A stretch of 64,000 nt of DNA from Anaerolineae bacterium (GTDB lineage Bacteria; Chloroflexota; Anaerolineae; Caldilineales; Caldilineaceae). The notes beneath the pieces were generated by a model. It was not told where the DNA came from. It saw only the letters and a program-made list of their open reading frames with translations, and ran no database searches. The translations under genes and the position numbers were made by a program. The stretch covers positions 124,001 through 188,000 of the forward strand of contig JAUIHI010000003.1 of assembly GCA_030432295.1 (NCBI GenBank), in the 5' to 3' direction. Shown here one piece after another: positions 1 to 10,072 of this stretch. Position 1 is the first letter of the stretch; every line of letters starts with the position of its first letter.

Positions 1-481
1 TACGGATGCCCGCCCGCTCGGCCTGATAGACGGCCATTGCGTTGGCCGGTGCGGTCGTCTCAAAGCCCACGGCAAAGAAGACGACTTCTTTGTCTGGGTT
101 CTCCCGCGCCAGCTTCACCGCGTCCAGAGGCGAATAGACGATGCGCACATCCCCGCCCCGGGACTTGACCGAAAAGAGATCGCCCTTTGTGCCGGGAACC
201 CGCAGCATATCCCCAAAGGAGCAGAAGATCACTTCTGGACGGCTGGCAATTTCCAGGGCTTTGTCGATCAGTTCCAGGGAAGTCACACAGACCGGGCAGC
301 CGGGGCCGTGGACCAGCCGGATTTCGTCGGGCAGGAGTTCGTCGATGCCAAAGCGCACAATCGCGTGGGTCTGGCCGCCGCAGACTTCCATCAGCGTCCA
401 GGGCCGGGTGGTGATGCGCCGGATGGCCGCGGCGAATTGCTGGGCAGCCGCGGGGTCCCGGTATTCGTCGATGAATTTCAT
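1..481 (-). CDS. hypD: Hydrogenase maturation factor HypD (3' part outside the window)
   Basis: HypD acts with HypC in the cytoplasm to build the Fe(CN)2CO centre of [NiFe] hydrogenases. The first 160 residues are visible. They carry the family's conserved motifs MEVCGGQTH (residues 31-39), GPGCPVCV (59-66), [11 protein letters not shown] (87-97) and [11 protein letters not shown]. The ATG overlaps the hypC stop codon as ATGA, which fixes the start and implies translational coupling. This is the last maturation gene visible in the minus-strand hox-hyp operon. A full HypD is about 360-380 residues, so more than half lies beyond position 1. Confidence 0.95.
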   Translation of the reverse strand, partial: MKFIDEYRDPAAAQQFAAAIRRITTRPWTLMEVCGGQTHAIVRFGIDELLPDEIRLVHGPGCPVCVTSLELIDKALEIASRPEVIFCSFGDMLRVPGTKGDLFSVKSRGGDVRIVYSPLDAVKLARENPDKEVVFFAVGFETTAPANAMAVYQAERAGIR

Positions 482-813
482 TGGGACACCCCCTGCGGGG
501 CGGACGGCGGACCACCGACCGCAGACCGCGACTGTCCCGCCGTCTGCGGTCCGCTGTCTGCCGTCTCGCCAGCGGTCAGTTCGTCTAGCTCATCCATCTG
601 CCGTAAGTACTCAAAGACAATCCCCGCCTCTTCCTCATCCACCTGGCTGATGGCAAAGCCCACATGGACCACCACATAATCGCCCACAGTGGCGTCGGGC
701 GTGTAGGCCAGACTGACTTCCTTTACGATACCGCTAAAATTGACTCGACCCATCCGGGTAATCGGGTCGTCGCCTGTAATTGTCAAAATCTGACCGGGAA
801 CGCCGAGACACAT
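478..813 (-). CDS. hypC: Hydrogenase maturation chaperone HypC with a repeat-derived C-terminal tail
   Basis: HypC/HupF carries the Fe(CN)2CO precursor with HypD and delivers it to the large subunit. The protein starts MCLGVPGQI, with the essential Cys2, and has the small beta-barrel core up to about residue 75. It is 111 residues long, whereas typical HypC is 75-90. The extra tail, rich in Gly, Pro and Ser, is encoded by an interspersed palindromic repeat (about 502-567) whose relatives lie between hoxY and hoxU. The stop overlaps the hypD start. The core is intact, so function is probably kept, with the tail as a disordered appendage. Confidence 0.94.
   Translation of the reverse strand: MCLGVPGQILTITGDDPITRMGRVNFSGIVKEVSLAYTPDATVGDYVVVHVGFAISQVDEEEAGIVFEYLRQMDELDELTAGETADSGPQTAGQSRSAVGGPPSAPQGVSQ
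502..567. repeat. Interspersed GGTCTGCGGTC-type palindrome inside hypC
   Basis: The segment contains both arms of an imperfect inverted repeat built from GACCGCAGAC and GTCTGCGGTC units. A related copy occupies the hoxY-hoxU spacer (6733-6811). Here it is translated as the hypC C-terminal extension, so the repeat moved into or grew within the reading frame without breaking it. Confidence 0.7.
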
Positions 814-913
814 AAGAATACTCCTGTAGGAAATAAAACACGATTTGGGGTGGATTGGGTGGGCGGGAAGGATGATGGGATGACGAGATTATGGGCAGTC
901 TGCCATCATCCTA

Positions 914-3307
914 TCATCTCAGCATCCCTGCTACCACCTGCCCCAGCGCGATGCCGCCGTCGTTGGGCGGGACCTGTTTGTGCCAGATGGGATGGAAACC
1001 CGCGGCCCGCAGGCGGTCAATCGTCGTTTCGCTGAGCAGCCGGTTCTGGAAACAGCCGCCGGTCAGGGCCACATCGGCGACTCCGGTGATTGAGCCTGTC
1101 GAAATCCGCTGAGCCACCGCCACGGCGATCTCCGCCAGTGTGCTGTGGAAGCGGGCGGCGCACAGGCTGACCGGTGTGCGCCGGGAAATGTCTGTGAGCA
1201 GTTCTTCCAGCAGGGGCTGCCAATCGACCACCAGCACATCCCCCTCGCCTGCGCGCAGACTGAACTGATAGGGTTTGCCGCCCTGCCCGTCCGCGGTAAA
1301 CTCCAGGGCCATCGCTGCCTCGCCCTCAAAAGAGGAGCGCTGGCGCAGCCCCAGCAGACTGGCCACGCCGTCGAAAAGCCGCCCCGCGCTGGTCGTCACA
1401 GGTGCATTGACCCCCCGTTCGATCATCTGGCCGAAGAGCCGTTTTTCGTCTGCGCTCAGGGCCGCCACAGAGGGTAGCCAATCCCAATCCAACGCCTTTT
1501 CGCCAAAACATTCGTATAGCAAACCGAAGGCCGAGCGTCGGGGTTCGCGCACAGCCGTCTCGCAACCGGGCAAGCGGAAAGGGCGCAGATGGGCCACCCG
1601 TCGGAATCCGTCGCCGTCCACCAGCAGAAACTCTCCGCCCCAGATTGTACCATCCGTGCCATAGCCTGTCCCATCCCAGGCAATGCCGAGGACTGGCGAG
1701 AAGTCGGACTTTTCCAAAAAGTCTGACTTCTCCAAGAAGTCCAACTTCTGGTTCTCGGCCATACAGGCCAGCACATGTGCGTAGTGGTGTTGGACTTTCA
1801 CCAGTGGCACGCCTTGCTCCTCGGCCAGTTGCGCCGCGAAACGGGTGGACGGATAGTCCGGGTGACTGTCGCAGGCAATCAGCTCTGGTTTGGCTTCGTA
1901 TAGGGTCGTCAGACTGTCGTTCGCCTGTTCAAATGCGGCGAAGGCGTGGGCATTTTCCAGATCGCCCAAATGCTGACTGAGGAAGACATTGCCATCCACG
2001 GCCAGGGCCACTGTATTTTTCATGTGGCCACCTGCGGCCAGGATCGTCTTGCTCGGTTTGCTGTTGGCTCCAACTTCTATTGTAACCGGCAACGGCGCAT
2101 ATCCCCGACTTCGCCGGAGAATCTGCGTTTCTCCGGCCAGCACCCGCACCACAGAATCGTCCACAGGTCGTTCGATGGGCCGGTTGTGCACCAGGAAATA
2201 GTCAGCGATGCGGCTCAGACGCTCCACTGCTTCGTCGTTGTCGATGCAGATGGGTTCGTCGGAAAGGTTGCCGCTGGTGGCGACTACTGGAAATCCCAAT
2301 TCCGCGAGAAGCAGGTGGTGGAGGGGGGTATAGGGGAGAAAGACGCCCAGTGTGGGATTGTCAGGTGCGACCGCCGGATTGATACTTTCGCTGTGCCGAA
2401 CCGCCGCGGCCTTGCGTTGCAGCAGCACAATTGGCGCAGCCGGGGATTCCAGCAGTGCCGCCTCGGCCACCGACAATTGGCAGCAGCTTTCGATCTGCGC
2501 CCGGTTGGGGAACATCACCGCGAAGGGTTTGCGGGGGCGCTGTTTGCGACGGCGCAGCCGATCCACCGCGTCTGTATTGCGGGCGTCCACCAGCAGATGA
2601 ACACCGCCTAACCCTTTCACTGCCACAATCAGTCCCTGGCGAATGGCTTTGGCAGCGGCAGTCAGCGCGTCACTGCGTATCGCCAACTCCTTTCCCCGAC
2701 TGTCCCAAAAAGCTAGTTGGGGGCCGCAGACCGGGCAGGCGTTGGGCTGGGCGTGGAAGCGGCGGTCCAGCGGATTGTCGTATTCACTCTGGCAGGCGGG
2801 GCAGAGGGGGAAATCCGCCATCGCCGTGTGGGGACGGTCGTAGGGCAGGCGGCGGATGATGGAGTAGCGGGGGCCGCAGTTGGTGCAATTGGTGAATGGA
2901 TAGCCGTAGCGTCGGTCGGTGGGATCGAAAATTTCAGCTAGGCAGTCTGGGCAGGTGGCAATATCGGGCAGAACAATCGTCGTGCGGGGGCCGTCGCCGT
3001 TGCTGTGGCGGATGGAGAAATTCGTGTAGCCAACAGGAGACAACTCTTCGATTTGCAGCCCCTGCACCATCGCTCTGGGCGGCGCTTCCAGTTGGAGCAG
3101 ACGACAGAAGCTGTCGACCCCATTGGGTGTGCCTTCCACCTCTACAAAAAGTCCCTGGCTGCCGTTGAGAACCCAGCCGGTCAGCTCCAATTCCGTCGCC
3201 AGCCGATAGACGAAAGGGCGGTAGCCCACCCCCTGCACCGCCCCGCGCACAGTCACCGCCCGACGGACGAGGGGGGATGCTGGGGGATGGGCTGCTAGGG
3301 AAATCAT
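914..3307 (-). CDS. hypF: Carbamoyltransferase HypF (hydrogenase maturation)
   Basis: HypF uses carbamoyl phosphate and ATP to make the thiocarboxamide on HypE that becomes the cyanide ligand. The 797-residue protein has the full domain order: N-terminal acylphosphatase domain (about 15-105), two zinc fingers (CPDC...CTNC and CPAC...CPVC, about 115-195), YrdC-like domain (about 215-400) and a Kae1/carbamoyltransferase domain with the metal-binding HHYAH stretch and AWDGTGYGTDG. I place the start at ATG 3307 (MISLAAH), behind GAGG. The frame is open further upstream, but that stretch is an intergenic repeat. About 16 residues (520-535, FLEKSD twice) are encoded by a palindromic repeat inserted just before the AWDG motif. 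Confidence 0.95.
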   Translation of the reverse strand: MISLAAHPPASPLVRRAVTVRGAVQGVGYRPFVYRLATELELTGWVLNGSQGLFVEVEGTPNGVDSFCRLLQLEAPPRAMVQGLQIEELSPVGYTNFSIRHSNGDGPRTTIVLPDIATCPDCLAEIFDPTDRRYGYPFTNCTNCGPRYSIIRRLPYDRPHTAMADFPLCPACQSEYDNPLDRRFHAQPNACPVCGPQLAFWDSRGKELAIRSDALTAAAKAIRQGLIVAVKGLGGVHLLVDARNTDAVDRLRRRKQRPRKPFAVMFPNRAQIESCCQLSVAEAALLESPAAPIVLLQRKAAAVRHSESINPAVAPDNPTLGVFLPYTPLHHLLLAELGFPVVATSGNLSDEPICIDNDEAVERLSRIADYFLVHNRPIERPVDDSVVRVLAGETQILRRSRGYAPLPVTIEVGANSKPSKTILAAGGHMKNTVALAVDGNVFLSQHLGDLENAHAFAAFEQANDSLTTLYEAKPELIACDSHPDYPSTRFAAQLAEEQGVPLVKVQHHYAHVLACMAENQKLDFLEKSDFLEKSDFSPVLGIAWDGTGYGTDGTIWGGEFLLVDGDGFRRVAHLRPFRLPGCETAVREPRRSAFGLLYECFGEKALDWDWLPSVAALSADEKRLFGQMIERGVNAPVTTSAGRLFDGVASLLGLRQRSSFEGEAAMALEFTADGQGGKPYQFSLRAGEGDVLVVDWQPLLEELLTDISRRTPVSLCAARFHSTLAEIAVAVAQRISTGSITGVADVALTGGCFQNRLLSETTIDRLRAAGFHPIWHKQVPPNDGGIALGQVVAGMLR
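1700..1748. repeat. AAGTCGGACTT-type palindromic repeat inside hypF
   Basis: Three alternating copies of an AAGTC...GACTT palindrome are read in frame as two FLEKSD units in HypF. The same family forms intergenic hairpins at 40529-40562, 45526-45563 and 55289-55313. HypF homologues normally have only a few residues at this point, so it looks like an insertion tolerated in a surface loop. Confidence 0.75.
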
Positions 3308-3440
3308 CAGCTTTGCCTCGTGCCCATCGCTCTGCGTGGGCACAGAATAAGGACGCTCTGCGTCCGGCGCTGTTTCGAGCTTGCCGTCTGGGACGCGGAG
3401 CGTCTGGGGGAGTTCCCACGCGGGAGCGTGGGAACGAGAG
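3308..3440. repeat. GTTCCCACGC / GACGCTCTGCGTC interspersed repeat between hypA and hypF
   Basis: The hypA-hypF spacer is made of short inverted repeats: CCCATCGCTCTGCGTGGG, GGACGCTCTGCGTCC-type arms and TTCCCACGCGGGAGCGTGGGAA. The same modules recur at 20847-20920 and 26750-26880. Stem-loops are obvious, and no gene or clean terminator is seen. Confidence 0.75.
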
Positions 3441-3785
3441 TTAAGCCAGCACTTCGATCAGTTCCAAATCGTGGGCTTCGTCGATTTCCTGCACAGTGTC
3501 GCAGACGGGGCAGAGAAAGAAGTGGCCGGTCAGGTCGTCGCTGGTGATGGTCTGGCTGTGGCCGCAACTGGCACAGGTGAAGCGGGTGTCGAAGGTATCC
3601 ACCAGCAGGGCCGCACCCTCCAGTCGGGTCCCCGGCGCGAGGCTGGCAAAGGACTGTTCCAGGGCGTCGGCGCTGAAGGTGCTGCCCCGGCGCACCCGCA
3701 CAGACGAAACCCCGCGTACATTCTGGCTGGCCAGTTGGCTGTCGATATTCTCAATGAGTGCTTGAACAATACTGACTTCGTGCAT
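3441..3785 (-). CDS. hypA: Hydrogenase nickel incorporation protein HypA
   Basis: HypA helps insert nickel into the hydrogenase large subunit. The 114-residue protein begins MHEVSIVQ, with the nickel-binding His2, and has the zinc site CASCGH...CPVCD (about residues 70-95). The ATG at 3785 is chosen because it restores the invariant MHE start. The longer open frame upstream runs through an intergenic repeat. It lies between hoxW and hypF in the same direction. The usual partner GTPase gene hypB is not in the window. Confidence 0.95.
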   Translation of the reverse strand: MHEVSIVQALIENIDSQLASQNVRGVSSVRVRRGSTFSADALEQSFASLAPGTRLEGAALLVDTFDTRFTCASCGHSQTITSDDLTGHFFLCPVCDTVQEIDEAHDLELIEVLA

Positions 3786-3879
3786 GGGAACTCCGGATGG
3801 TGGGTATTGGGTATTGGATATTTGGCAGTGCCACTGGTCGCATTGAGCAGAACATCCGCCACTACGAAATACCCAATAC

Positions 3880-4461
3880 CTAATAGCTGCTTTCGACAAT
3901 TTGCGCAATCTGCCCGACCGCTTCCACTACGGCATTCTCCACTGCTGGTGACAGCCCTTCGCCGTAGCCGAAATCTGTGCCGGTGACGGTGAGCAGGTGG
4001 GCCGGGGGCGCGTGGCCGAAAAGTTCCTGGGCCGCGGCCAGCAGAGAGGCCGGGTCCACCTGGTGGGTGAAGGGCTGGGCTGTGAATCTGCCGGGCTGGA
4101 TTTCGCTCCAAGAGATTGCGCCGGGTAGATCAGCGGTTGTAGTCGCTAGACCTGCCAGGTTTTCTGAAACCTGGCAGGTCTCCGCTGCATCCACAAAAAC
4201 CACCCACTCGGCCCGGCTGATAGGTTCGGCCAGCTCCGGCGTCAACTGATGCAGTACCCGCACATCCGCCACATCTTCCGCCAGTATCTCTGCCAGCCGA
4301 TCCCCAATCACCCAGCCCACCCCGTCGTCCCGGCGCAGGGGGTTGCCGTAGGCGAGGACGAGAAATGCCAGTTGCGAATTGCGAATTGCGCAAGTAGTGT
4401 CGCCGGTTTCGTGTCTCATCTGGTTAGGAACGTGTAGAATTGAAAATTTTTCCGACATCAC
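3880..4461 (-). CDS. hoxW: Hydrogenase maturation protease (HoxW/HycI type)
   Basis: This is an endopeptidase of the HyaD/HycI family that removes the C-terminal tail of the large subunit after nickel insertion. The signature GNPLRRDDGVG (about residues 39-49) and the DAAE metal-ligand region are present. Its place directly downstream of hoxH supports HoxW. The protein is 193 residues, longer than the usual 150-170. Two segments explain the excess: a N-terminal stretch CAIRNSQLA, encoded by the genome's TTGCGAATTGCG simple repeat, and residues about 94-105, encoded by a perfect hairpin repeat (4148-4181). The exact start is uncertain: ATG 4461 or 4419 are both possible. Confidence 0.9.
   Translation of the reverse strand: MMSEKFSILHVPNQMRHETGDTTCAIRNSQLAFLVLAYGNPLRRDDGVGWVIGDRLAEILAEDVADVRVLHQLTPELAEPISRAEWVVFVDAAETCQVSENLAGLATTTADLPGAISWSEIQPGRFTAQPFTHQVDPASLLAAAQELFGHAPPAHLLTVTGTDFGYGEGLSPAVENAVVEAVGQIAQIVESSY
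4148..4181. repeat. Perfect AGACCTGCCAGGTTT hairpin repeat inside hoxW
   Basis: Two 15-base arms (4148-4162 and 4167-4181) are exact reverse complements. The same ACCTGCCAGGT family forms hairpins between osmC-like and DUF1059 genes (38911-38947, 53143-53179) and at 59337-59380. Here it is translated in frame as part of the protease. Confidence 0.85.
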
Positions 4462-4526
4462 CTGTCATTACTCCAGCGTCGCCTTCGGCATCACATAAAT
4501 TTGCAACTCGCAATTCGCAACTCGCT

Positions 4527-5957
<1,431 letters not shown>

Positions 5958-5972
5958 AAGTTTTGTCTCCGA

Positions 5973-6150
5973 GAGATGTGTATTGCGTACTGCGTACTGC
6001 GTATTTCGTATTGCGTAGGTATGTGATGTTTGAGGCGTCTCTCCATCGACGCCGGGTGATGGCAAACGATTCTTCTTTGCAACACTTCCCTAACCGTGTG
6101 CAAAGCGGAGCCAGCCCCACTACTTACGCAGTACGCAATACGCAGTACGC
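5973..6150. repeat. ATTGCGTACTGCG simple inverted repeat between hoxY and hoxH
   Basis: The 200-bp spacer has runs of GCGTACTGCGTATT units at its left end (5983-6018) and their reverse complement at its right end (6125-6152). It can fold into one long stem. The same unit type occurs at 4368-4398, 4500-4530 and 19152-19195. No coding sense is apparent. Confidence 0.7.
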
Positions 6151-6157
6151 AATGCAG

Positions 6158-6706
6158 TTACTTCCCAAACCGCGTGTACTTCTCCACCTGCGGCGTGCGC
6201 CCTGCCACCAGTTCAGTCAGTACGTAGTGGATGGCGTCCCGGTGGGGCGGGCAGCCCGGCACAAAGACATCCACATGGACGATTTCGTGGACCGGGCGGG
6301 ATTCGGGCAGGAGCGCCGGGATGATTTCGTTGGGAATCTGCTGATTGAGCTGCGCGTTCTCGAAATAGGCCCGGTGGTAGACCGCTTCTGTGCCGAAGGG
6401 ATTGCGCATAGCCGGTACGTTGGCCGTCACCGCGCAGTCGCCCAAAGAGACCAGCAGCCGGGTATGGGCACGCACTTTCTGGATTTTCGCCAGATCGTCA
6501 GTGCTGCTCACCGCGCCCTCGATGAGGGTCACGTCCACCATTTCCGGGAACTCTTTCACATCCACCAGCGGACTGTAGACCAGATTCACGTGTTCAGCGA
6601 TTTCCAGCAGCCGCTCGTCCATATCCAAAAAAGACATATGGCAACCAGAACAGCCATCCAGCCAGACCGTTGCCAGGGATACTTTGCCGTTCGTTGACTC
6701 ACTCAT
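6158..6706 (-). CDS. hoxY: NAD-reducing hydrogenase small subunit HoxY
   Basis: HoxY carries the [4Fe-4S] cluster next to the NiFe site and passes electrons to HoxU. The 182-residue protein has the proximal cluster motif WLDGCSGCHMSFLD near the N-terminus, then GDCAVTANVP and FVPGCPPHRDAI. The start MSEST at 6706 has GGAG six bases upstream. The short length, without an exported signal, is typical of group 3d enzymes. It is separated from hoxU by a repeat-filled spacer of about 108 bp. Confidence 0.96.
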   Translation of the reverse strand: MSESTNGKVSLATVWLDGCSGCHMSFLDMDERLLEIAEHVNLVYSPLVDVKEFPEMVDVTLIEGAVSSTDDLAKIQKVRAHTRLLVSLGDCAVTANVPAMRNPFGTEAVYHRAYFENAQLNQQIPNEIIPALLPESRPVHEIVHVDVFVPGCPPHRDAIHYVLTELVAGRTPQVEKYTRFGK

Positions 6707-6732
6707 TCGTTGCTCCAATCCCAAAGGATTTG

Positions 6733-6811
6733 TGGACCGCAGACGGCAGACGGCTGACCGCTCCAGATACTTCCCCTGTCCTCGGTCGGCTGTCGGTGGT
6801 CTGCGGTCTTT
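6733..6811. repeat. GACCGCAGACGGC palindrome in the hoxU-hoxY spacer
   Basis: Arms GGACCGCAGACGGCAGAC and GTCGGTGGTCTGCGGTC form an imperfect hairpin. It belongs to the same family as the hypC tail repeat. Confidence 0.65.
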
Positions 6812-6814
6812 CCG

Positions 6815-7537
6815 CTATTCATCCCCGTTGCGCATAGATGTCAGGTAGGGCAGGAATGTCCGGCGTTTGGTCATCTCGGCCACGGACTTGCCCTTTTCAA
6901 AGAGCGCGCCGGTGGGGCAGACCTGGACACACTTGCCGCAACTGGTGCAGCTTTCCGAATCGCCCCAGGCCTCGGCCAGGTCGGTGATGACCCGTGTCTT
7001 GACGCCCCGGCCCATCAAATCCCAGGTGTGCGCGCCCTCAATTTCGTCGCAGACCCGCACGCAGCGGGTGCAGAGAACGCAGCGGTTGTGGTCCAGCACA
7101 AAGCGCTCGTGGGAGGCGTCGATGCTCACCTTCGGGTATAGATAGGGCACGGTAATGTGGGTCAGGCCCACGTCCACGGCCAAGTTCTGCAAATCGCAGT
7201 GGCCATTGGATACGCAGACCGCGCAGACGTGGTTGCGCTCGGAGAAGAGCATCTCCACCGTCATCCGCCGGTAGCTGTCCAGCCGGGGCGAGTGGGTGGT
7301 GACTTCCATCCCCTCCTGCACCGTCGTCACGCAGGCGGTGAGCAGTTTGTTCGATCCCTTCACTTCCACCAGGCAGAGGCGGCAGGCGCCGATGTCCGAG
7401 AGGCCCTCCATATGGCAGAGGGTGGGAATGTCGAAGCCGTTCTCCCGAGCCACTTCCAGAATTGTCTCGTTTTCCCGTGCGCCCACATCCTTGCCGTCGA
7501 TCTTCAGTGTGACAATGCGAACTTGTCCGCGGTTCAT
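6815..7537 (-). CDS. hoxU: Bidirectional hydrogenase diaphorase subunit HoxU
   Basis: HoxU is the iron-sulfur wire between HoxF and HoxY, homologous to the N-terminus of NuoG. The 240-residue protein has a [2Fe-2S] ferredoxin domain ([15 protein letters not shown], then C for the fourth ligand, about 40-70), a His-Cys3 segment (HVCAVC...HC, about 100-115) and two [4Fe-4S] motifs ([11 protein letters not shown] and [11 protein letters not shown], about 152-215). Its ATG overlaps the hoxF stop by four bases, so the two are coupled. Confidence 0.97.
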   Translation of the reverse strand: MNRGQVRIVTLKIDGKDVGARENETILEVARENGFDIPTLCHMEGLSDIGACRLCLVEVKGSNKLLTACVTTVQEGMEVTTHSPRLDSYRRMTVEMLFSERNHVCAVCVSNGHCDLQNLAVDVGLTHITVPYLYPKVSIDASHERFVLDHNRCVLCTRCVRVCDEIEGAHTWDLMGRGVKTRVITDLAEAWGDSESCTSCGKCVQVCPTGALFEKGKSVAEMTKRRTFLPYLTSMRNGDE

Positions 7538-9213
7538 TGGGCCACCTCCGCTACTGCATAACTGGGACTGTCAGTCTGGGCTACCGAACTGTGAATTTTG
7601 CAGACGCCAGCCGGACAGCGCTTCTCCTCGATGTGGGCGATATATTCGTCCCGGAAGTAGCGCAGGGTGCTGACCACCGGATTGGGTGCGGTCTGGCCCA
7701 GGCCGCACAGGCTAGTATTCTGCACCATATCGCACAGATTTTCCAACAGGGCCAGATCTTCTAGCGTGGCCCGGCCTGTGCTGATTTTGTCCAGCAGCCG
7801 GTACATCTGTACCGTCCCCACCCGGCAGGGCACACATTTTCCGCAGGATTCGGTCATACAGAATTCCATAAAATACTTGGCCACATCCACCATACAGGAG
7901 GAGTCGTCCATCACAATCATCCCGCCGGAGCCCATAATCGAGCCGAGGCTGCGCAGGGAATCGTAGTCCACCGGATTGTCCAGATAGGCGTCGGGGATGC
8001 AGCCGCCGGAAGGACCGCCGGTCTGCACCGCTTTGCAGCGCCCACCGCCGGGCACGCCCCCACCGATCTCGTAGACGATCTCCTGCAGACTGGTCCCCAT
8101 CGGCACTTCGATGATGCCGGTGTTTGTGATGGCCCCAGCCAGGGCAAAGACTTTTGTGCCTTTGCTCTTTTCCGTGCCCAGAGATGCATACCACTCGCCC
8201 CCATTGCGGATAATCGGCGGGATGTTGGCGAAGCTCTCCACATTGTTGATCAGTGTGGGTTTGCCCCACAGCCCATACTCGGCAGGATAGGGTGGGCGAG
8301 GCCGGGGCTGTCCCCGTTTGCCTTCGATAGAGGCGATGAGGGCTGTCTCTTCGCCGCAGACAAAGGCCCCCGCGCCCAGGCGGATGTCGATGTTGAAGCC
8401 GAATGTTGTTTCGGCCACGCTGCGCCCCAGCAGACCCATACGCCGGGCCTGGCTGATGGCCTTCTTCAGATGCTCAATCGCCAGGGGATATTCGGCCCGC
8501 ACGTAGACGTAGCCCTGGCTGGCTCCCACTGCATAGCCCGCCAGAATCATCCCTTCGATGACCCGATGGGGATCGCTCTCCAGCACACTGCGATCCATAA
8601 ATGCGCCGGGGTCGCCCTCGTCCGCATTGCAGATGACATATTTGTCCGGGCCGGGCGCTTTGGCAACCGTCGTCCATTTGAGGCCGGTGGGATAGCCGCC
8701 GCCGCCCCGCCCGCGCAGACCGCTGGCCGTCACTTCGTCGATGACCTGGGCCGGTGTCATTTCGGTCAACGCCGTAACCAGTCCGCTGTAGCCACCAGCC
8801 GCGATATACTCTTCGATGCGTTCCGGGTCGATGCGCCCGCTGTTTTCCAGGACAATCCGGTTCTGACGCAGGAAGAAGGGCGTGCCCGTGGGAACCCGCA
8901 GCCGCTCGACCGGTTTGGTGTTGAGACCGCCCACAATCGCTGGCGTGTCCTCTACAGTGACGTGACCGTACATTGCGGACTGGGATTCAACTTCCACCAG
9001 CGGCCCGGCAGTACACAGCCCCAAGCAGCCGACGCCTTTCACCTGACACCAGCGCTCCAGGCCGCTGCGTTCGACTTCTTTGCCCAGGGCTTCCTTCACC
9101 TGGGCCGCGCCGGAGGAGAGACAGCCCGCCGCCGTACAGACGTTGACGGTGTGGGTGTATTGCGCTTTGGCGTCCTCTTCAATGGCTTTGATTTCGGCCA
9201 GTTTTTCACGCAT
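7534..9213 (-). CDS. hoxF: Bidirectional hydrogenase diaphorase subunit HoxF (NADH/FMN)
   Basis: HoxF binds FMN and NAD(H) and exchanges electrons with the hydrogenase through HoxU. The 559-residue protein has an N-terminal thioredoxin-like [2Fe-2S] region (C...C...GCLGLC, about 25-75), a NuoF-like core with the NADH loop [16 protein letters not shown] and [15 protein letters not shown] contacts [13 protein letters not shown], an SLBB region and the [4Fe-4S] motif [12 protein letters not shown]. The start [10 protein letters not shown] at 9213 overlaps the end of hoxE by eight bases. Confidence 0.97.
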   Translation of the reverse strand: MREKLAEIKAIEEDAKAQYTHTVNVCTAAGCLSSGAAQVKEALGKEVERSGLERWCQVKGVGCLGLCTAGPLVEVESQSAMYGHVTVEDTPAIVGGLNTKPVERLRVPTGTPFFLRQNRIVLENSGRIDPERIEEYIAAGGYSGLVTALTEMTPAQVIDEVTASGLRGRGGGGYPTGLKWTTVAKAPGPDKYVICNADEGDPGAFMDRSVLESDPHRVIEGMILAGYAVGASQGYVYVRAEYPLAIEHLKKAISQARRMGLLGRSVAETTFGFNIDIRLGAGAFVCGEETALIASIEGKRGQPRPRPPYPAEYGLWGKPTLINNVESFANIPPIIRNGGEWYASLGTEKSKGTKVFALAGAITNTGIIEVPMGTSLQEIVYEIGGGVPGGGRCKAVQTGGPSGGCIPDAYLDNPVDYDSLRSLGSIMGSGGMIVMDDSSCMVDVAKYFMEFCMTESCGKCVPCRVGTVQMYRLLDKISTGRATLEDLALLENLCDMVQNTSLCGLGQTAPNPVVSTLRYFRDEYIAHIEEKRCPAGVCKIHSSVAQTDSPSYAVAEVAQ

Positions 9214-9775
9214 AGACAGCGCTCCCTTCGCTTTCTGGGGAACTTTCTGGGGAAGCCTTGACCGCGGCCGGGCCATTCTGCCAGGCGTGCAGCCGTTCGA
9301 CGACCGCCTCCCGGTTGACTTTGCCTGCTACCTGGCCGTCGAAGACCGCGGCGGGGGCCAACCCACAGGAGCCGAGACAGCGGGCCGTGAGCAGAGAGAC
9401 TTTGCCGTCCTCTGTCGTCTCGCCGTCGCCGATGTGGAACTCCTTGCCCACCGCATCCAGAAGCCCCGGCGCGCCTTTGATGTAGCAGGCCGTGCCGGTG
9501 CAGACGACGCAGGTGTGTTCGCCCGCGGGTTTCAGGCTGAAAAAGTGATAGAAGGTGGAGACGCCATAGACGTGGCTCATGGGCGCACGGAGTGAGCGGG
9601 CCACATAGCGCAGGGACTCTTCGTCCAGATAGCCAAAGGATTCCTGGACCGCGTGAAGGGTTTCGATAAGGGCGTCTCGGCGAAAACCGTTGCGGCGCAT
9701 GGCCGCCTGGACAATGCGCCAGCGTTTGTCATCCGAGGGGGGATCGACTGCTGACTGACGGGGATTGGTAGCCAT
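9206..9775 (-). CDS. hoxE: Bidirectional hydrogenase subunit HoxE (NuoE-like)
   Basis: HoxE is a thioredoxin-fold [2Fe-2S] subunit related to NuoE. The 189-residue protein has the ligands C-(4)-C (VVCTGTACY) and C-(3)-C ([11 protein letters not shown]), after a helical N-terminus containing [15 protein letters not shown] and [10 protein letters not shown]. The start MATNPRQS at 9775 has GAAAGG upstream. It is the first gene of the hox operon, so the promoter should lie in the roughly 300-bp divergent gap. I could not place it with confidence. Confidence 0.95.
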   Translation of the reverse strand: MATNPRQSAVDPPSDDKRWRIVQAAMRRNGFRRDALIETLHAVQESFGYLDEESLRYVARSLRAPMSHVYGVSTFYHFFSLKPAGEHTCVVCTGTACYIKGAPGLLDAVGKEFHIGDGETTEDGKVSLLTARCLGSCGLAPAAVFDGQVAGKVNREAVVERLHAWQNGPAAVKASPESSPESEGSAVYA

Positions 9776-10009
9776 ACACGACCTTTCCGTGTGGGATGGT
9801 GGGTGATGGAATGGTGGGGCAGAGAAGATGAGAGGATAGGCAACACCTGCTCCCTGCAACTTTCTACTGCCACCTGTACCAGTATGGCAGCTTATGTGAC
9901 GCGGGGCGTCAGAAGGGTGGGCAGGTGTGATACTGGACAGATGGGGGGGAGGGATAGAGAGAAATTGCGTAACGAGCGCGCCCCGTATGGCCCTTTCCCC
10001 AAAGACGGG

Positions 10010-10015
10010 TACAAT
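10010..10015 (+). promoter_or_regulatory. Candidate -10 box (TACAAT) for the phosphodiesterase gene
   Basis: TACAAT lies 58 bases before the ATG at 10073. TACAAT-like boxes followed by R also occur before several other plus-strand genes here (12397, 29340, 55389). No convincing -35 box is seen. The remainder of the divergent gap 9776-10072 shows no gene. Confidence 0.35.
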
Positions 10016-10072
10016 AGACGGGCGCAGGCCGTGCAACCGAAGCCGCCACCGCCATCCACAGAAGGAACGTCT

